A DNA stretch of 64,000 nt from Uliginosibacterium flavum (lineage in GTDB: Bacteria > Pseudomonadota > Gammaproteobacteria > Burkholderiales > Rhodocyclaceae). Both the position numbers and the translations under genes were made by a program. The notes under the pieces are model-generated. The model did not search any database. It was not told where the DNA came from and saw nothing but the letters and a program-made list of their open reading frames with translations. Positions 17,796 through 26,061 of this stretch are shown in pieces (the stretch's first letter is position 1; each line of letters starts with the position of its first letter). Location: positions 96,333-160,332 of the forward strand of contig NZ_JBEWZI010000010.1 of NCBI RefSeq assembly GCF_040566545.1. Direction: 5' to 3'.

Positions 17796-18314
17796 TCATT
17801 CTGGGATATCACGGCGGTAGGATGTTTGCAGGACGACAGGGGCGTTGCCGCTACCTCCGGTGCTGAAAGCCGTCAGCAGGAAAGCTTCTTTTGTTAAGGG
17901 CGTACCGGGTTGCAGGGGAAGAATCGGTTGTTTTTCGATGCGGTACAGGGGCAGGGCTTTCACCAGGTTGATGGCGCCTGCGTTAAAGGTAATGGTGCTG
18001 ACGGCGCGTGCATTGGCCGTTGTCCAGTTGGCGGGGATGCTGGATTCGGGGCTGGTGCCGGGGTCAGCATAGTAAGCCCCGATCAGGGTGGCCTCGGTGC
18101 GGTTTTTTACGAAAGATTCTGCCTCACGTAGAGCTGCTTCTGCTGCCTGCAGGGAGGCGTTGCTGTCGAGAATGTAGCCGGTCATGCGCTCCTCTTGCGT
18201 GGAGGTCTGGATCGCGGATACACCGATCATCGTCAGTACCAGCAGGAATACGAGCCCAACGATCAGGGCGGCGCCTTGCTGCGATTGTTTGCGTTTGGCT
18301 TGAACTGGTTTCAT
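17796..18314 (-). CDS. pilX: Minor pilin PilX
   Basis: 172 residues. QQGAALIVGLVFLLVLTMIGVSA is a PilX-type N-terminal helix with the processing Gly before Ala-Ala and without the canonical Glu5, as usual in PilX/GspK-like minor pilins. The motif AALREAE (helical) follows. It lies between pilW and pilY1 with 8 and 25 base gaps, so it is cotranscribed. Role: part of the minor-pilin complex that primes type IV pilus assembly and holds PilY1. Confidence 0.9.
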   Translation of the reverse strand: MKPVQAKRKQSQQGAALIVGLVFLLVLTMIGVSAIQTSTQEERMTGYILDSNASLQAAEAALREAESFVKNRTEATLIGAYYADPGTSPESSIPANWTTANARAVSTITFNAGAINLVKALPLYRIEKQPILPLQPGTPLTKEAFLLTAFSTGGSGNAPVVLQTSYRRDIPE

Positions 18315-18339
18315 GATGATTTTGCGTGAGCCGGTTGAG

Positions 18340-19422
18340 TCATTCGACGTGGTCGCGATTGCGCAGCGAGATCGTGGTGCCGATGCTGGTGCGCAGCTTG
18401 CGGTCTGTGGCGGCAGGCACTACGTTGGCGCCATTGAAGGTGTAAGTCTGCGGAGCGTCCAAGGCGCCGTTCTCGATGCTGGCGACAAGTAGTTCGAGGC
18501 GCATGGAGCGGACCATTGGCCATTGTGCGGTGGTCATGGCGCCCGCGCTTACGTAGCGGTCGACCTGGCCCAAACCTATTGTGTCTAGGCCGTAACTGAT
18601 GCGTAAATCTTCAACGCCTTCAGCTATTTCATCTTCGTTCCCTGTTGCCAGTCCCGTCGATGTGGCTTGACGGAATAGCGCGAAGACCGGTTGGCCGGTT
18701 TTGTTGAGACGCCCGGTGTTTTTGACATAGTAGGCTTGTTCGATCAGGCGGACGGCCTTGCTTCCTAGAGTGGCACCGTAGCGACCTTGAAATTCCGGGC
18801 TGGTGTTGCCGACGCCGGCTGATCCGACGGCATGGGAGAGCGTGACCGTTGTGGTTGTTTCAACCACGTTGGTGACGCGGAAAATGTCCATCTTTGTGCA
18901 GTCGGCAACCGCGACAATTTGACCGTCCACGAACTTTGGTGTATTGGGGGTCTTCTTCAAGACGATGGGGTCAGTTTTTAGCGCCATGTCGCCATTGAAT
19001 TCGACCACGCTTTCAGACAGGTGTCGGGCGATGAAAACATCGCTGCCCACTACCCCTTGTGTGCCTACGATCGCCCCGACTATTGGGGCGCCAACCGTAT
19101 AGGTGTAGCCACGCAATACGTTGCTATCGTCGAACAGGTCGAGAGTACCCAGTTCCGTGACGACTGATTGCGGAGTTATATTCTGGATGGCGCCGCAGCC
19201 GGAGTAGCTGGCCATGCGTATGTCACTGGCGATTGCCTCAAGACCGAAGCGTCCGTTTTCCTGCACGCGGGCCAGCGCATCACTGGTGCGAAATGTCTTG
19301 CTGCTGCCCTGGAATACATACAGCACACCGGCGACGATGATGAGCCCGAGGATCATTGCGATCATCAGTTCGATGAGCGTCATGCCTGTTTGGCGCGGAG
19401 GAGAGGGTAAATGTTTGATCAT
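18340..19422 (-). CDS. pilW: Minor pilin PilW
   Basis: 360 residues from ATG 19422 (MIKHLPSPPRQTG), which leaves a prepilin leader before MTLIELMIAMILGLIIVAGV; the open frame continues 50 codons upstream but would overlap pilV. Later residues (NGRFGLEAIASDIRMASYSGCG) are typical of PilW. The start has no strong ribosome site, so translational coupling to pilV, 16 bases upstream, is likely. Fourth from the end in the pilus tip operon. Confidence 0.9.
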   Translation of the reverse strand: MIKHLPSPPRQTGMTLIELMIAMILGLIIVAGVLYVFQGSSKTFRTSDALARVQENGRFGLEAIASDIRMASYSGCGAIQNITPQSVVTELGTLDLFDDSNVLRGYTYTVGAPIVGAIVGTQGVVGSDVFIARHLSESVVEFNGDMALKTDPIVLKKTPNTPKFVDGQIVAVADCTKMDIFRVTNVVETTTTVTLSHAVGSAGVGNTSPEFQGRYGATLGSKAVRLIEQAYYVKNTGRLNKTGQPVFALFRQATSTGLATGNEDEIAEGVEDLRISYGLDTIGLGQVDRYVSAGAMTTAQWPMVRSMRLELLVASIENGALDAPQTYTFNGANVVPAATDRKLRTSIGTTISLRNRDHVE

Positions 19423-19438
19423 GATGAGCGGACGTCCG

Positions 19439-19897
19439 TTAAGGGCGAGCGAGATAAACGAAGTCTTGCAGGGTGCGCCCGGAGTTGATGTCGCCTGCGT
19501 CACTCCAGCGGATGGTGACTCTGTATTTGCCTTCGGCATCCGGTCCCGCAGCTTCTCCTTGGGCGGTGGCACCGAGCAGGCCGGTAATACGGTTTTTCCA
19601 GTTTCTCAGATCCTGTTCATGAACGGTCGCCCCGCCGGGAGGGGCGGCTGTAAAGGCCGTGGCGTATTGTCCGATCGCTGCTGCGTCACGGTTGGCGCGC
19701 ATGCAGTCAAAAATATCGCTGGCCAGGATGGTCGCCTGGGTGCGCATCTGGGAGCTCTGGTTGAACCGTAGTGAGGTCATCTGCAGCGCCGCCAAGCCGA
19801 GTAAGCCAAGTGACAGTACGACCATGGCCACCAAGACTTCGATCAGTGAGAAGCCGAGATGAGCGCGTCTTTTGAATTTGTGCGGATGTGTTTGCAT
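19439..19897 (-). CDS. pilV: Minor pilin PilV
   Basis: 152 residues from ATG 19897, chosen because it leaves a 13 base gap after fimT; an earlier start at 19948 would overlap it. Basic leader (HKFKRRAHLG) then FSLIEVLVAMVVLSLGLLGLA, the prepilin site and helix with Glu5. The body includes ILASDIFDCMRANRDAA, a PilV hallmark. Member of the minor-pilin set. Confidence 0.9.
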   Translation of the reverse strand: MQTHPHKFKRRAHLGFSLIEVLVAMVVLSLGLLGLAALQMTSLRFNQSSQMRTQATILASDIFDCMRANRDAAAIGQYATAFTAAPPGGATVHEQDLRNWKNRITGLLGATAQGEAAGPDAEGKYRVTIRWSDAGDINSGRTLQDFVYLARP

Positions 19898-19910
19898 GGC
19901 GAGGCTCGGT

Positions 19911-20378
19911 TCAGGGGCAAAGGGTTCGAGTGATTCGGCTACTGCCATTGAGTGCGACAGTCAATGTGCGCTGGCGGTCTGCGCCAACACCACAGTCTTT
20001 AGGGGTCAGGACGAAGCTGACGGGCAGGGTTACTTCCCCCATACCCTGTTTGAATACAATGGCTGCTGCAGGGCTGGCGGTGAGACGTTCGAGGGGCTCA
20101 TGCTGGAGGATGGTAACGGCTACGCCATTGGTACCTGTGGTTGTGACAATCCAGCCGCTGGCAAAGCTGACGCCGTTGGCGGGAGCAAAAGTCACATCTC
20201 CGTGCATGGCTTTGCTTCTGGCGGTCATGAGCGAACCGAGCAGGGTGTTGGCCTCGGAGGTCGTCTGCTGATTCTGGATGAAATCCTTGAAGCTGGGGAC
20301 CGCGATCGCCATCAGGATGGCGCCAACCGCGATCGTGATCATCAGTTCAATGAGAGTGAAGCCGCTGAGTTTTTTCAT
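19911..20378 (-). CDS. fimT: Minor pilin FimT/GspH-type
   Basis: 155 residues from ATG 20378 (MKKLSG, then FTLIELMITIAVGAILMAIA). The open frame continues upstream but that part reads through the complement of the tRNA gene and is spurious. The middle strand TTSEANTLLGSLMTARSKAM is characteristic of GspH/FimT proteins, some of which bind DNA in pilus-mediated uptake. It is the first gene of the pilus operon; the 195 bases up to the tRNA must hold the operon promoter, which I could not place with confidence. Confidence 0.9.
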   Translation of the reverse strand: MKKLSGFTLIELMITIAVGAILMAIAVPSFKDFIQNQQTTSEANTLLGSLMTARSKAMHGDVTFAPANGVSFASGWIVTTTGTNGVAVTILQHEPLERLTASPAAAIVFKQGMGEVTLPVSFVLTPKDCGVGADRQRTLTVALNGSSRITRTLCP

Positions 20379-20533
20379 GATTGCAGCCTGATTGATAAAT
20401 TTGCCAAATTCAACAATTTCGCGATGAGAGGAAATCCTGTAGGGACGGGTGGACGGATTGTTTGAGTGAGTGTGAAATACGTCACGCTTGTGGCTAACGA
20501 CAGACGCTGCGCATTGCTTGAACGCTTTGCCTG

Positions 20534-20562
20534 TTGAGGTATTCCAATTGTTCGCATACAAT
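20534..20562 (+). promoter_or_regulatory. Promoter of the tRNA-Thr gene
   Basis: TTGAGG (20534-20539), 17 bp spacer, TACAAT (20557-20562), ending 11 bases before the mature tRNA 5' end. Confidence 0.6.
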
Positions 20563-20573
20563 GCGCGTCCTTC

Positions 20574-20649
<76 letters not shown>

Positions 20650-20656
20650 GTTTGGG

Positions 20657-20689
20657 AAAAGGGTTGTGTCTTCGACACAGCCCTTTTTT
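20657..20689 (+). terminator. Terminator after tRNA-Thr
   Basis: A 14 bp stem (20657-20670 with 20674-20687, one G-T pair) around TTC, ending in a T run. Confidence 0.9.
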
Positions 20690-20763
20690 CTTGTCTGTCG
20701 CTCAGCCAATCCTGGCTGGTGCTGCGTTGTAGAATCGTCATTTCTTTCTCCGCTCAGGCCATC

Positions 20764-23205
20764 GTGACTTCCGATTTACAGCCCTCAGCCGAACCTTCTT
20801 GTTTCCATTGTGGTCAGCCTGTGCCGCCGGGGCTAGGGCTGTTTGTGCCAGTGGACGGTCAGCCGCGACAGATGTGCTGCCTTGGGTGTCAGGCGGTATG
20901 CGAGGCGATCCTAGCGAACGGTTTGACCGATTATTACAGTCACCGTTCCGCCTTGCCCGAGGCTGCGGAAGTGGCTTTGCCACAGGCTTTGGCGGATTTG
21001 GGTTTGTTCGATCACCCGGACTTTCAGCAGGGTTTTGTGCGGCCTCTGGAAGGTGATGAGCGTGAGGCGGATCTGATTCTGGAAGGCATCACGTGCGCAG
21101 CATGTGTGTGGCTGAATGAACGCCATCTGATGCAGTTGCCAGGCGTGACGGCAGTGCAGGTTAACTATGCGACGCGACGTGCGCGCATCCGTTGGCATGC
21201 GGACGAAATCCAGCTTTCGGCGATTTTGATGGCGGTGACGTCCATCGGTTATCGCGCCCATCCTTACGACCCCTTGCGTTCCGAAGAGCTGGCTCAGCGC
21301 GAGCGGCGTGCTGCCTTGTGGCGTCTGTTCGTGGCAGGCTTCGGGATGATGCAGGTGATGATGTATGCGCTGCCTGTATACATAAGCGACGGCGACATGA
21401 GTGCCAGTGTGTTGTCCCTGATGCACTGGGCGAGCCTCTTGCTGACCCTGCCGGTGGTGTTCTATTCGGCGGCACCCTTCTTTCAGCGCGCCTGGCGGGA
21501 TTTGCGTTTGCGCCGGGCGGGAATGGATGTGCCGGTGGCGTTGGGCGTGGGTTTTGCGTTTGCGGCGAGTGTGTGGGCGACGCTGATGGCCTCGGGCGAG
21601 GTGTATTTTGATTCTGTGTCGATGTTCGTGTTTTTTCTGCTCGGAGGCCGTTATCTGGAGCTGCTGGCGCGCCAGCGTGCCACGCGCGGGGCCGAGACGC
21701 TGGGACGCCTGCTGCCGAGTTTTGCGCGGCGCCTGAGTGCGGATGGTCTGGTTGAGGAGCGAGTGCCCGCTAGCCAGCTGGTGGCGGGAGATCGTGTGCT
21801 GATCCGGCCGGGCGAGACGATTGTGGTGGATGGCCTGGTGCTGGCTGGGCGCAGTGAGGTGAATGAGGCCTGGCTGACGGGTGAGAGCGCGCTGGTGGCC
21901 AAAGTGGTTGGCGATGCGGTGCTGGGTGGCAGTCTGAATGGTGCTGGTGCGCTGGAGGTGGAGGCGTGCCAGGTGGGCGAGGCGACCCGGCTGGCGACGA
22001 TTCGACGTTTGATGGAGCGTGCGGCGGCTGAACGACCGAGAATCGTGGAGCAGGCGGATCGGGTGGCGGGCGTGTTTACGCTGGTCTTGCTCGGGCTGGC
22101 TGTGCTAGCCGGGGTGTATTGGTGGCAGGTCGATGCGGTGCGGGCCATGCCGATATTTGTGGCGGTGCTGGTGGTGAGTTGTCCGTGCGCTTTGTCGCTG
22201 GCAACGCCGGTGGCGCTAACCGTGGCGACGGACGCGTTTGCTCAAGCCGGTTTATTGGTGACGCGCGGGCATGCCATCGAAACGCTGGCGCATGCCAGCC
22301 ACTTTGTGTTTGACAAGACAGGTACCTTGACGACAGGCGTACTGCGTGTGGAAGAGGTGGTTTGTGCGGAGGGCGTGGAGCCGGCACAGGCCTTGGCCCT
22401 GGCGGCGGCGTTGGAGACGCATTCCGAACACGCGATCGCGCGCGCCATCGTGGTGGCTGCCGGTAGTAGTATTCACGCCGCGAGTGATGTGGAGATCCGC
22501 ATCGGGCAAGGCGTTGCGGGCAAGGTGGCTGGAGAGCCGCATGTGCTGGGCCGCTACGAGCATGTTGCTCCGTGTGCCGCGTCTGCATTGCCTCTTCAGC
22601 TGGTGTTTGCTGGTGATCGGACGGTGGTGTATCTGGCGCGGCGGGGGCAATGGCTGGCGGCGCTGGTGCTGGGCGACAGCTTGCGTCCTGAGGCCGCTGG
22701 TCTGGTGGCCGGGTTGCGGGATGCTGGCTGTGGAGTCAGTATCTTAAGTGGTGACGCGGCGCCGGTCGTGGCTGCGGTGGCGAGTGTGCTTGGGGTTGCG
22801 GATGCCCGGGCCGGACTGACGCCCGAGGGCAAGCACGCGGCTCTACGCGAATTGCAGGCCAGCAGCGCGATCGTGGCGATGGTCGGCGACGGGATCAATG
22901 ATGCGCCGGTACTGGCGCAGGCGCATGTGTCGATTGCAATGGCGGGCGGCACGGATCTGGCGCGCAACCAGGCGGATATTGTGTTGCTGAATGATGCGCT
23001 GGATCGCTTGCTGCTCGGCCGCCGTCTGGCACGCAAGACTTTGGCGGTGATTCGCGAGAATCTGGCTTGGGCTCTGGCTTATAACCTGCTGGCAATCCCG
23101 GCGGCGATGGCGGGCTGGGTGACGCCGTGGATTGCGGGGCTTGGCATGGGTGCAAGCTCCTTGCTGGTGGTGTTGAATGCACTGCGAATTGCGCGCGTAA
23201 AATAA
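20764..23205 (+). CDS. ccoI: Copper-exporting P1B-type ATPase for cbb3 oxidase assembly, CcoI
   Basis: 813 residues from GTG 20764. It pumps Cu(I) across the inner membrane for the CuB site of cbb3 oxidase. N-terminal Cys-rich segment (CFHCG, CCLGCQAVC), typical of CcoI/FixI, is followed by one HMA-like domain with GITCAACVW (Cys111/Cys114). Core motifs: TGES in the actuator, CPC at 473-475, phosphorylated Asp517 in DKTGTLTTG and GDGINDAP. ccoS follows after five bases, and the structural genes come next, so the context agrees with CcoI instead of a detoxification CopA. The GTG start has only a weak AGG upstream. Confidence 0.95.
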   Translation: MTSDLQPSAEPSCFHCGQPVPPGLGLFVPVDGQPRQMCCLGCQAVCEAILANGLTDYYSHRSALPEAAEVALPQALADLGLFDHPDFQQGFVRPLEGDEREADLILEGITCAACVWLNERHLMQLPGVTAVQVNYATRRARIRWHADEIQLSAILMAVTSIGYRAHPYDPLRSEELAQRERRAALWRLFVAGFGMMQVMMYALPVYISDGDMSASVLSLMHWASLLLTLPVVFYSAAPFFQRAWRDLRLRRAGMDVPVALGVGFAFAASVWATLMASGEVYFDSVSMFVFFLLGGRYLELLARQRATRGAETLGRLLPSFARRLSADGLVEERVPASQLVAGDRVLIRPGETIVVDGLVLAGRSEVNEAWLTGESALVAKVVGDAVLGGSLNGAGALEVEACQVGEATRLATIRRLMERAAAERPRIVEQADRVAGVFTLVLLGLAVLAGVYWWQVDAVRAMPIFVAVLVVSCPCALSLATPVALTVATDAFAQAGLLVTRGHAIETLAHASHFVFDKTGTLTTGVLRVEEVVCAEGVEPAQALALAAALETHSEHAIARAIVVAAGSSIHAASDVEIRIGQGVAGKVAGEPHVLGRYEHVAPCAASALPLQLVFAGDRTVVYLARRGQWLAALVLGDSLRPEAAGLVAGLRDAGCGVSILSGDAAPVVAAVASVLGVADARAGLTPEGKHAALRELQASSAIVAMVGDGINDAPVLAQAHVSIAMAGGTDLARNQADIVLLNDALDRLLLGRRLARKTLAVIRENLAWALAYNLLAIPAAMAGWVTPWIAGLGMGASSLLVVLNALRIARVK

Positions 23206-23210
23206 CGTGC

Positions 23211-23411
23211 ATGGAAAATAGCCTCTACATTCTGATCCCGCTTTCGGTTTTGCTGGTCTTCGTGATCGGCCTGATTTTCTGGTGGTCGGTGCGCAGCGGT
23301 CAGTTTGATGACCTGGAGGGGCCCGGTTTTCGTGTTCTGATGGATGAAGATGCGCCGCCTGCGCAGCCAGACAAAATCGTGCCCGAGCAAGAAAATAAGA
23401 CTTTGGTGTAG
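23211..23411 (+). CDS. ccoS: cbb3 oxidase assembly protein CcoS
   Basis: 66 residues with one membrane segment (LYILIPLSVLLVFVIGLIFWWSV) and the CcoS signature of an early Trp-Trp followed by SGQFDDLEGPG. CcoS is needed to insert heme and copper into CcoN. It is coupled to ccoI, and the start ATG at 23211 follows the ccoI stop closely. Confidence 0.95.
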   Translation: MENSLYILIPLSVLLVFVIGLIFWWSVRSGQFDDLEGPGFRVLMDEDAPPAQPDKIVPEQENKTLV

Positions 23412-23416
23412 TGCGC

Positions 23417-23457
23417 TTGATCCTGGTCAAGCCTCGTAGCAGGCGCCAAGGCATACT
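23417..23457 (+). promoter_or_regulatory. FNR/ANR-type box and -10 between ccoS and ccoN
   Basis: TTGATCCTGGTCAA (23417-23430) differs from the FNR consensus TTGAT-N4-ATCAA by one base. CATACT (23452-23457) sits where the -10 of a class II FNR promoter is expected. It would start transcription near 23464, which is too early to be the ccoN promoter because a terminator follows at 23549. Confidence 0.5.
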
Positions 23458-23463
23458 TCGTTC

Positions 23464-23574
23464 AAGCCGACGGGGGCGTCGGCGGCGAGAAGAAAATCAG
23501 CCGCAATGGTCAGGTTTTCGGCTCGTGAAGTCTCTCTGTTGGGGTTGGGGGTGCGCTTGTCGCACCCTTTTTTT
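23464..23574 (+). ncRNA. Putative FNR-activated small RNA
   Basis: Expected transcript of about 110 nt from the box at 23417 to a strong terminator. It begins with a hairpin CCGACG-GGGG-CGTCGG (23467-23482), has a single-stranded middle ending in TCTCTCTGTTGGGG, and stops at GGGTGCG-CTTGT-CGCACCC plus seven T. A 63-codon frame crosses it but is Arg-rich and lacks features of a real protein. The arrangement recalls FnrS-type RNAs of enterobacteria (known by analogy only). The alternative is a plain terminator for ccoIS with a chance FNR-like site. Confidence 0.4.
23549..23574 (+). terminator. Rho-independent terminator upstream of ccoN
   Basis: GGGTGCG (23549-23555), CTTGT, CGCACCC (23561-23567), then TTTTTTT. 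It isolates ccoIS and the putative small RNA from the ccoN transcript. Confidence 0.9.
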
Positions 23575-23649
23575 CGCCCTGAAATCGGGAGCCGCGAGCT
23601 AGAAACCCTTCTCATCGTGCTAGAATTTGCGCCAGCGCAAAAACTCACT

Positions 23650-23689
23650 TGATGTTGATCAAAAGTGGGCCAAGAGGGCAAGGATAAAC
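23650..23689 (+). promoter_or_regulatory. Perfect FNR/ANR box and -10 of the ccoNOQP operon
   Basis: TTGATGTTGATCAA (23650-23663) is a perfect FNR site. GATAAA (23684-23689) lies at class II spacing, predicting a start near 23697 and a leader of about 115 bases. It indicates oxygen-limited induction of the oxidase. Confidence 0.75.
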
Positions 23690-23813
23690 CCTCCTGTTGA
23701 TCTCGGTGGTGCCGCTGTAGCTGTCTGGCTTCACGGCTGCGTCACCGGATCGATGCTCCGTTCGGTTTCGGGGTGGCAGGCGCTGGGTTCCTTCTCTAAT
23801 GCGAGGTGGTCTT

Positions 23814-25235
23814 ATGCAAACCCAGGCGACTTACGACTATCAGGTCGTGCGACAGTTCGCGATCATGACGGTTGTTTGGGGCATCGTTGGCATGCTGGTG
23901 GGCGTGATTATCGCCGCACAGCTTGTCTGGCCCGATCTGAATATTCACGAGTATCTGCACTTCGGGCGTTTGCGCCCGCTGCACACCAACGCGGTCATTT
24001 TTGCGTTCGGGGGCTGTGCGCTGATGGCGACATCGTTTTATGTCGTGCAGCGAACCTGCCACACCAGTCTCTTTTTGCCCAGGTTGGCTTCCTTTGTGTT
24101 CTGGGGCTGGCAGTTGGTCATTGTGCTGGCAGCCATTACCCTGCCGCTGGGCTATACCTCCGGCAAGGAGTACGCCGAACTGGAATGGCCTATCGACATC
24201 CTGATTGCGGTTGTCTGGGTCTCCTATGCGGTGGTGTTCTTCGGTACGCTGGTCAAGCGCAAAACGCCGCATATTTACGTTGCCAATTGGTTTTACGGTG
24301 CCTTCATCCTGACCGTGGCAGTGTTGCACATCGTTAATTCAGCTGAAGTGCCATTCTCGATGATGAAGTCCTACTCCGCTTACGCGGGGGTGCAGGATGC
24401 GATGATCCAGTGGTGGTATGGTCACAATGCGGTGGGCTTCTTCCTGACCGCAGGCTTCCTCGGGATGATGTATTACTTCGTGCCCAAGCAGGCCGGCCGG
24501 CCGGTGTACTCGTACCGACTGTCGGTGGTGCACTTCTGGGCACTGATCTTCACTTACATGTGGGCCGGTCCGCACCATCTGCACTACACCGCCCTGCCTG
24601 ACTGGGCTCAGTCGGTAGGTATGGTGTTTTCTCTGGTTCTGCTTGCGCCAAGCTGGGGCGGCATGATCAACGGGATCATGACAATGTCGGGTGCCTGGGA
24701 CAAATTGCGCACCGATCCGATCCTGAAATTCCTCGTCACCTCGCTGTCTTTTTATGGCATGTCGACCTTTGAAGGCCCGATGATGTCGATCAAGACGGTG
24801 AATGCCTTGTCTCACTACACCGACTGGACGATTGGTCATGTGCACTCGGGCGCTTTGGGCTGGGTCGGGATGGTGTCCATCGGTGCGATCTACTATCTGC
24901 TGCCGCGCCTGTATGGCAAGACCGAGATGTATTCGACGCGCTTGATTACCCTGCATTTCTGGATTGCGACTATCGGCATCGTTCTCTACATATCGTCAAT
25001 GTGGATCGCCGGGGTGATGCAAGGGATGATGTGGCGTGACATGAACGTCGATGGCACGCTCAAGTGGGCTTTCATCGAAGTGGTCAAGGAAACTTATCCG
25101 TACTGGATTGTCCGCTTCCTGGGAGGTCTGCTCTATTTGGGTGGCATGTTCATCATGTTCTATAACATGGTGCGCACGATTGCCGGCCAGAAGGCTGTGA
25201 ACGCACCGGTGCTGGCTCCGGCTGCGGCACACTGA
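23814..25235 (+). CDS. ccoN: cbb3-type cytochrome c oxidase subunit I, CcoN
   Basis: 473 residues from ATG 23814, preceded by GAGGTGG; an earlier ATG would bury this site. Catalytic subunit holding heme b, heme b3 and CuB and reducing oxygen with high affinity. About twelve membrane helices with heme/copper histidines in LHTNAVIFAFGG, WWYGHNAVGFFLTAGFL, AGPHHLHYTALP and HYTDWTIGHVHSGALGWVGM. Length is normal for CcoN. First gene of ccoNOQP under a perfect FNR box. Confidence 0.98.
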   Translation: MQTQATYDYQVVRQFAIMTVVWGIVGMLVGVIIAAQLVWPDLNIHEYLHFGRLRPLHTNAVIFAFGGCALMATSFYVVQRTCHTSLFLPRLASFVFWGWQLVIVLAAITLPLGYTSGKEYAELEWPIDILIAVVWVSYAVVFFGTLVKRKTPHIYVANWFYGAFILTVAVLHIVNSAEVPFSMMKSYSAYAGVQDAMIQWWYGHNAVGFFLTAGFLGMMYYFVPKQAGRPVYSYRLSVVHFWALIFTYMWAGPHHLHYTALPDWAQSVGMVFSLVLLAPSWGGMINGIMTMSGAWDKLRTDPILKFLVTSLSFYGMSTFEGPMMSIKTVNALSHYTDWTIGHVHSGALGWVGMVSIGAIYYLLPRLYGKTEMYSTRLITLHFWIATIGIVLYISSMWIAGVMQGMMWRDMNVDGTLKWAFIEVVKETYPYWIVRFLGGLLYLGGMFIMFYNMVRTIAGQKAVNAPVLAPAAAH

Positions 25236-25246
25236 GGGGATTCGAC

Positions 25247-25858
25247 ATGAAACTGAATAATGAATTGATCGAAAAGAGCGTCCCCCTCTTGGTCGTGCTG
25301 ACCTTGTTGGTGATCAGCGTGGGTGGTTTGGTGGAAATTGTCCCGCTGTTCTTCCAGAAGTCGACAACGGTAGCCGTGGAGGGTGTCATGCCCTACGATC
25401 CGGCGCGCTTGCTGGGCCGCGACATTTATATCCGTGAGGGTTGTTACAACTGTCACTCGCAGATGATTCGCCCCTTCCGGGCTGAAACCGAGCGTTACGG
25501 TCACTATTCTGTGGCCGGTGAGTTTGTGTATGACCATCCGTTCCAGTGGGGTTCCAAACGCACAGGGCCGGATCTGGCGCGTGTTGGCGGACGTTATTCT
25601 GATGTTTGGCACCGCACTCATATGCTCAACCCGCGTGATGTGGTGCCGGAATCGAACATGCCAGCGTTTGCCTGGCTGGATCGTCCTGCGCAGGTGGACG
25701 ACGTTCAGGCGCGCATGAAGGCCTTGCGCATGGTCGGTGTGCCCTATACCGATGCGGAAATTGCTGCTGCGCCCGAACAGGTCAAGGGCAAGACCGAGCT
25801 TGATGTGCTGATTGCCTACCTTCAGGGTTTGGGCACGGCCATCAAGAACAACAACTGA
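25247..25858 (+). CDS. ccoO: cbb3 oxidase monoheme cytochrome c subunit II, CcoO
   Basis: 203 residues. One N-terminal membrane anchor (LLVVLTLLVISVGGLVEI) and a periplasmic cytochrome c domain with the heme site Cys66-x-x-Cys69-His70 in CYNCHSQMIRPF, the CcoO signature. Met ligand probably in ESNMPAF. It passes electrons from CcoP to CcoN. Starts 11 bases after ccoN. Confidence 0.98.
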   Translation: MKLNNELIEKSVPLLVVLTLLVISVGGLVEIVPLFFQKSTTVAVEGVMPYDPARLLGRDIYIREGCYNCHSQMIRPFRAETERYGHYSVAGEFVYDHPFQWGSKRTGPDLARVGGRYSDVWHRTHMLNPRDVVPESNMPAFAWLDRPAQVDDVQARMKALRMVGVPYTDAEIAAAPEQVKGKTELDVLIAYLQGLGTAIKNNN

Positions 25859-25873
25859 GCTCCGGAGGCGATC

Positions 25874-26056
25874 ATGGATATCGATAGCGTACGTTCATTG
25901 ATGACTGCTCTTGGTTTCGGGTGTTTCGTGGCCATTGCGTTGTGGGCATACAGCCACTCAGCCAAGAAGGGTTTCGATGAGGCCGCCATGTTGCCATTTC
26001 AAGAAGATGATGAAGTGGGCAGCCAGCCTGCTTCTCGCTCGCATACTCAGGGGTAA
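25874..26056 (+). CDS. ccoQ: cbb3 oxidase subunit IV, CcoQ
   Basis: 60 residues: a short periplasmic or cytoplasmic start, one membrane helix (LMTALGFGCFVAIALWAYS) and an acidic tail (LPFQEDDE), as in CcoQ/FixQ, which stabilises the core complex. Placed between ccoO and ccoP with tight spacing and a GGAGG site. Confidence 0.93.
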   Translation: MDIDSVRSLMTALGFGCFVAIALWAYSHSAKKGFDEAAMLPFQEDDEVGSQPASRSHTQG

Positions 26057-26061
26057 GCATC

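Noticed and set aside
23411..23602. 63-codon frame over the putative FNR-driven RNA
   Set aside because: Arg-rich, includes the terminator hairpin, and its start lies within the FNR box, so it is unlikely to be translated.
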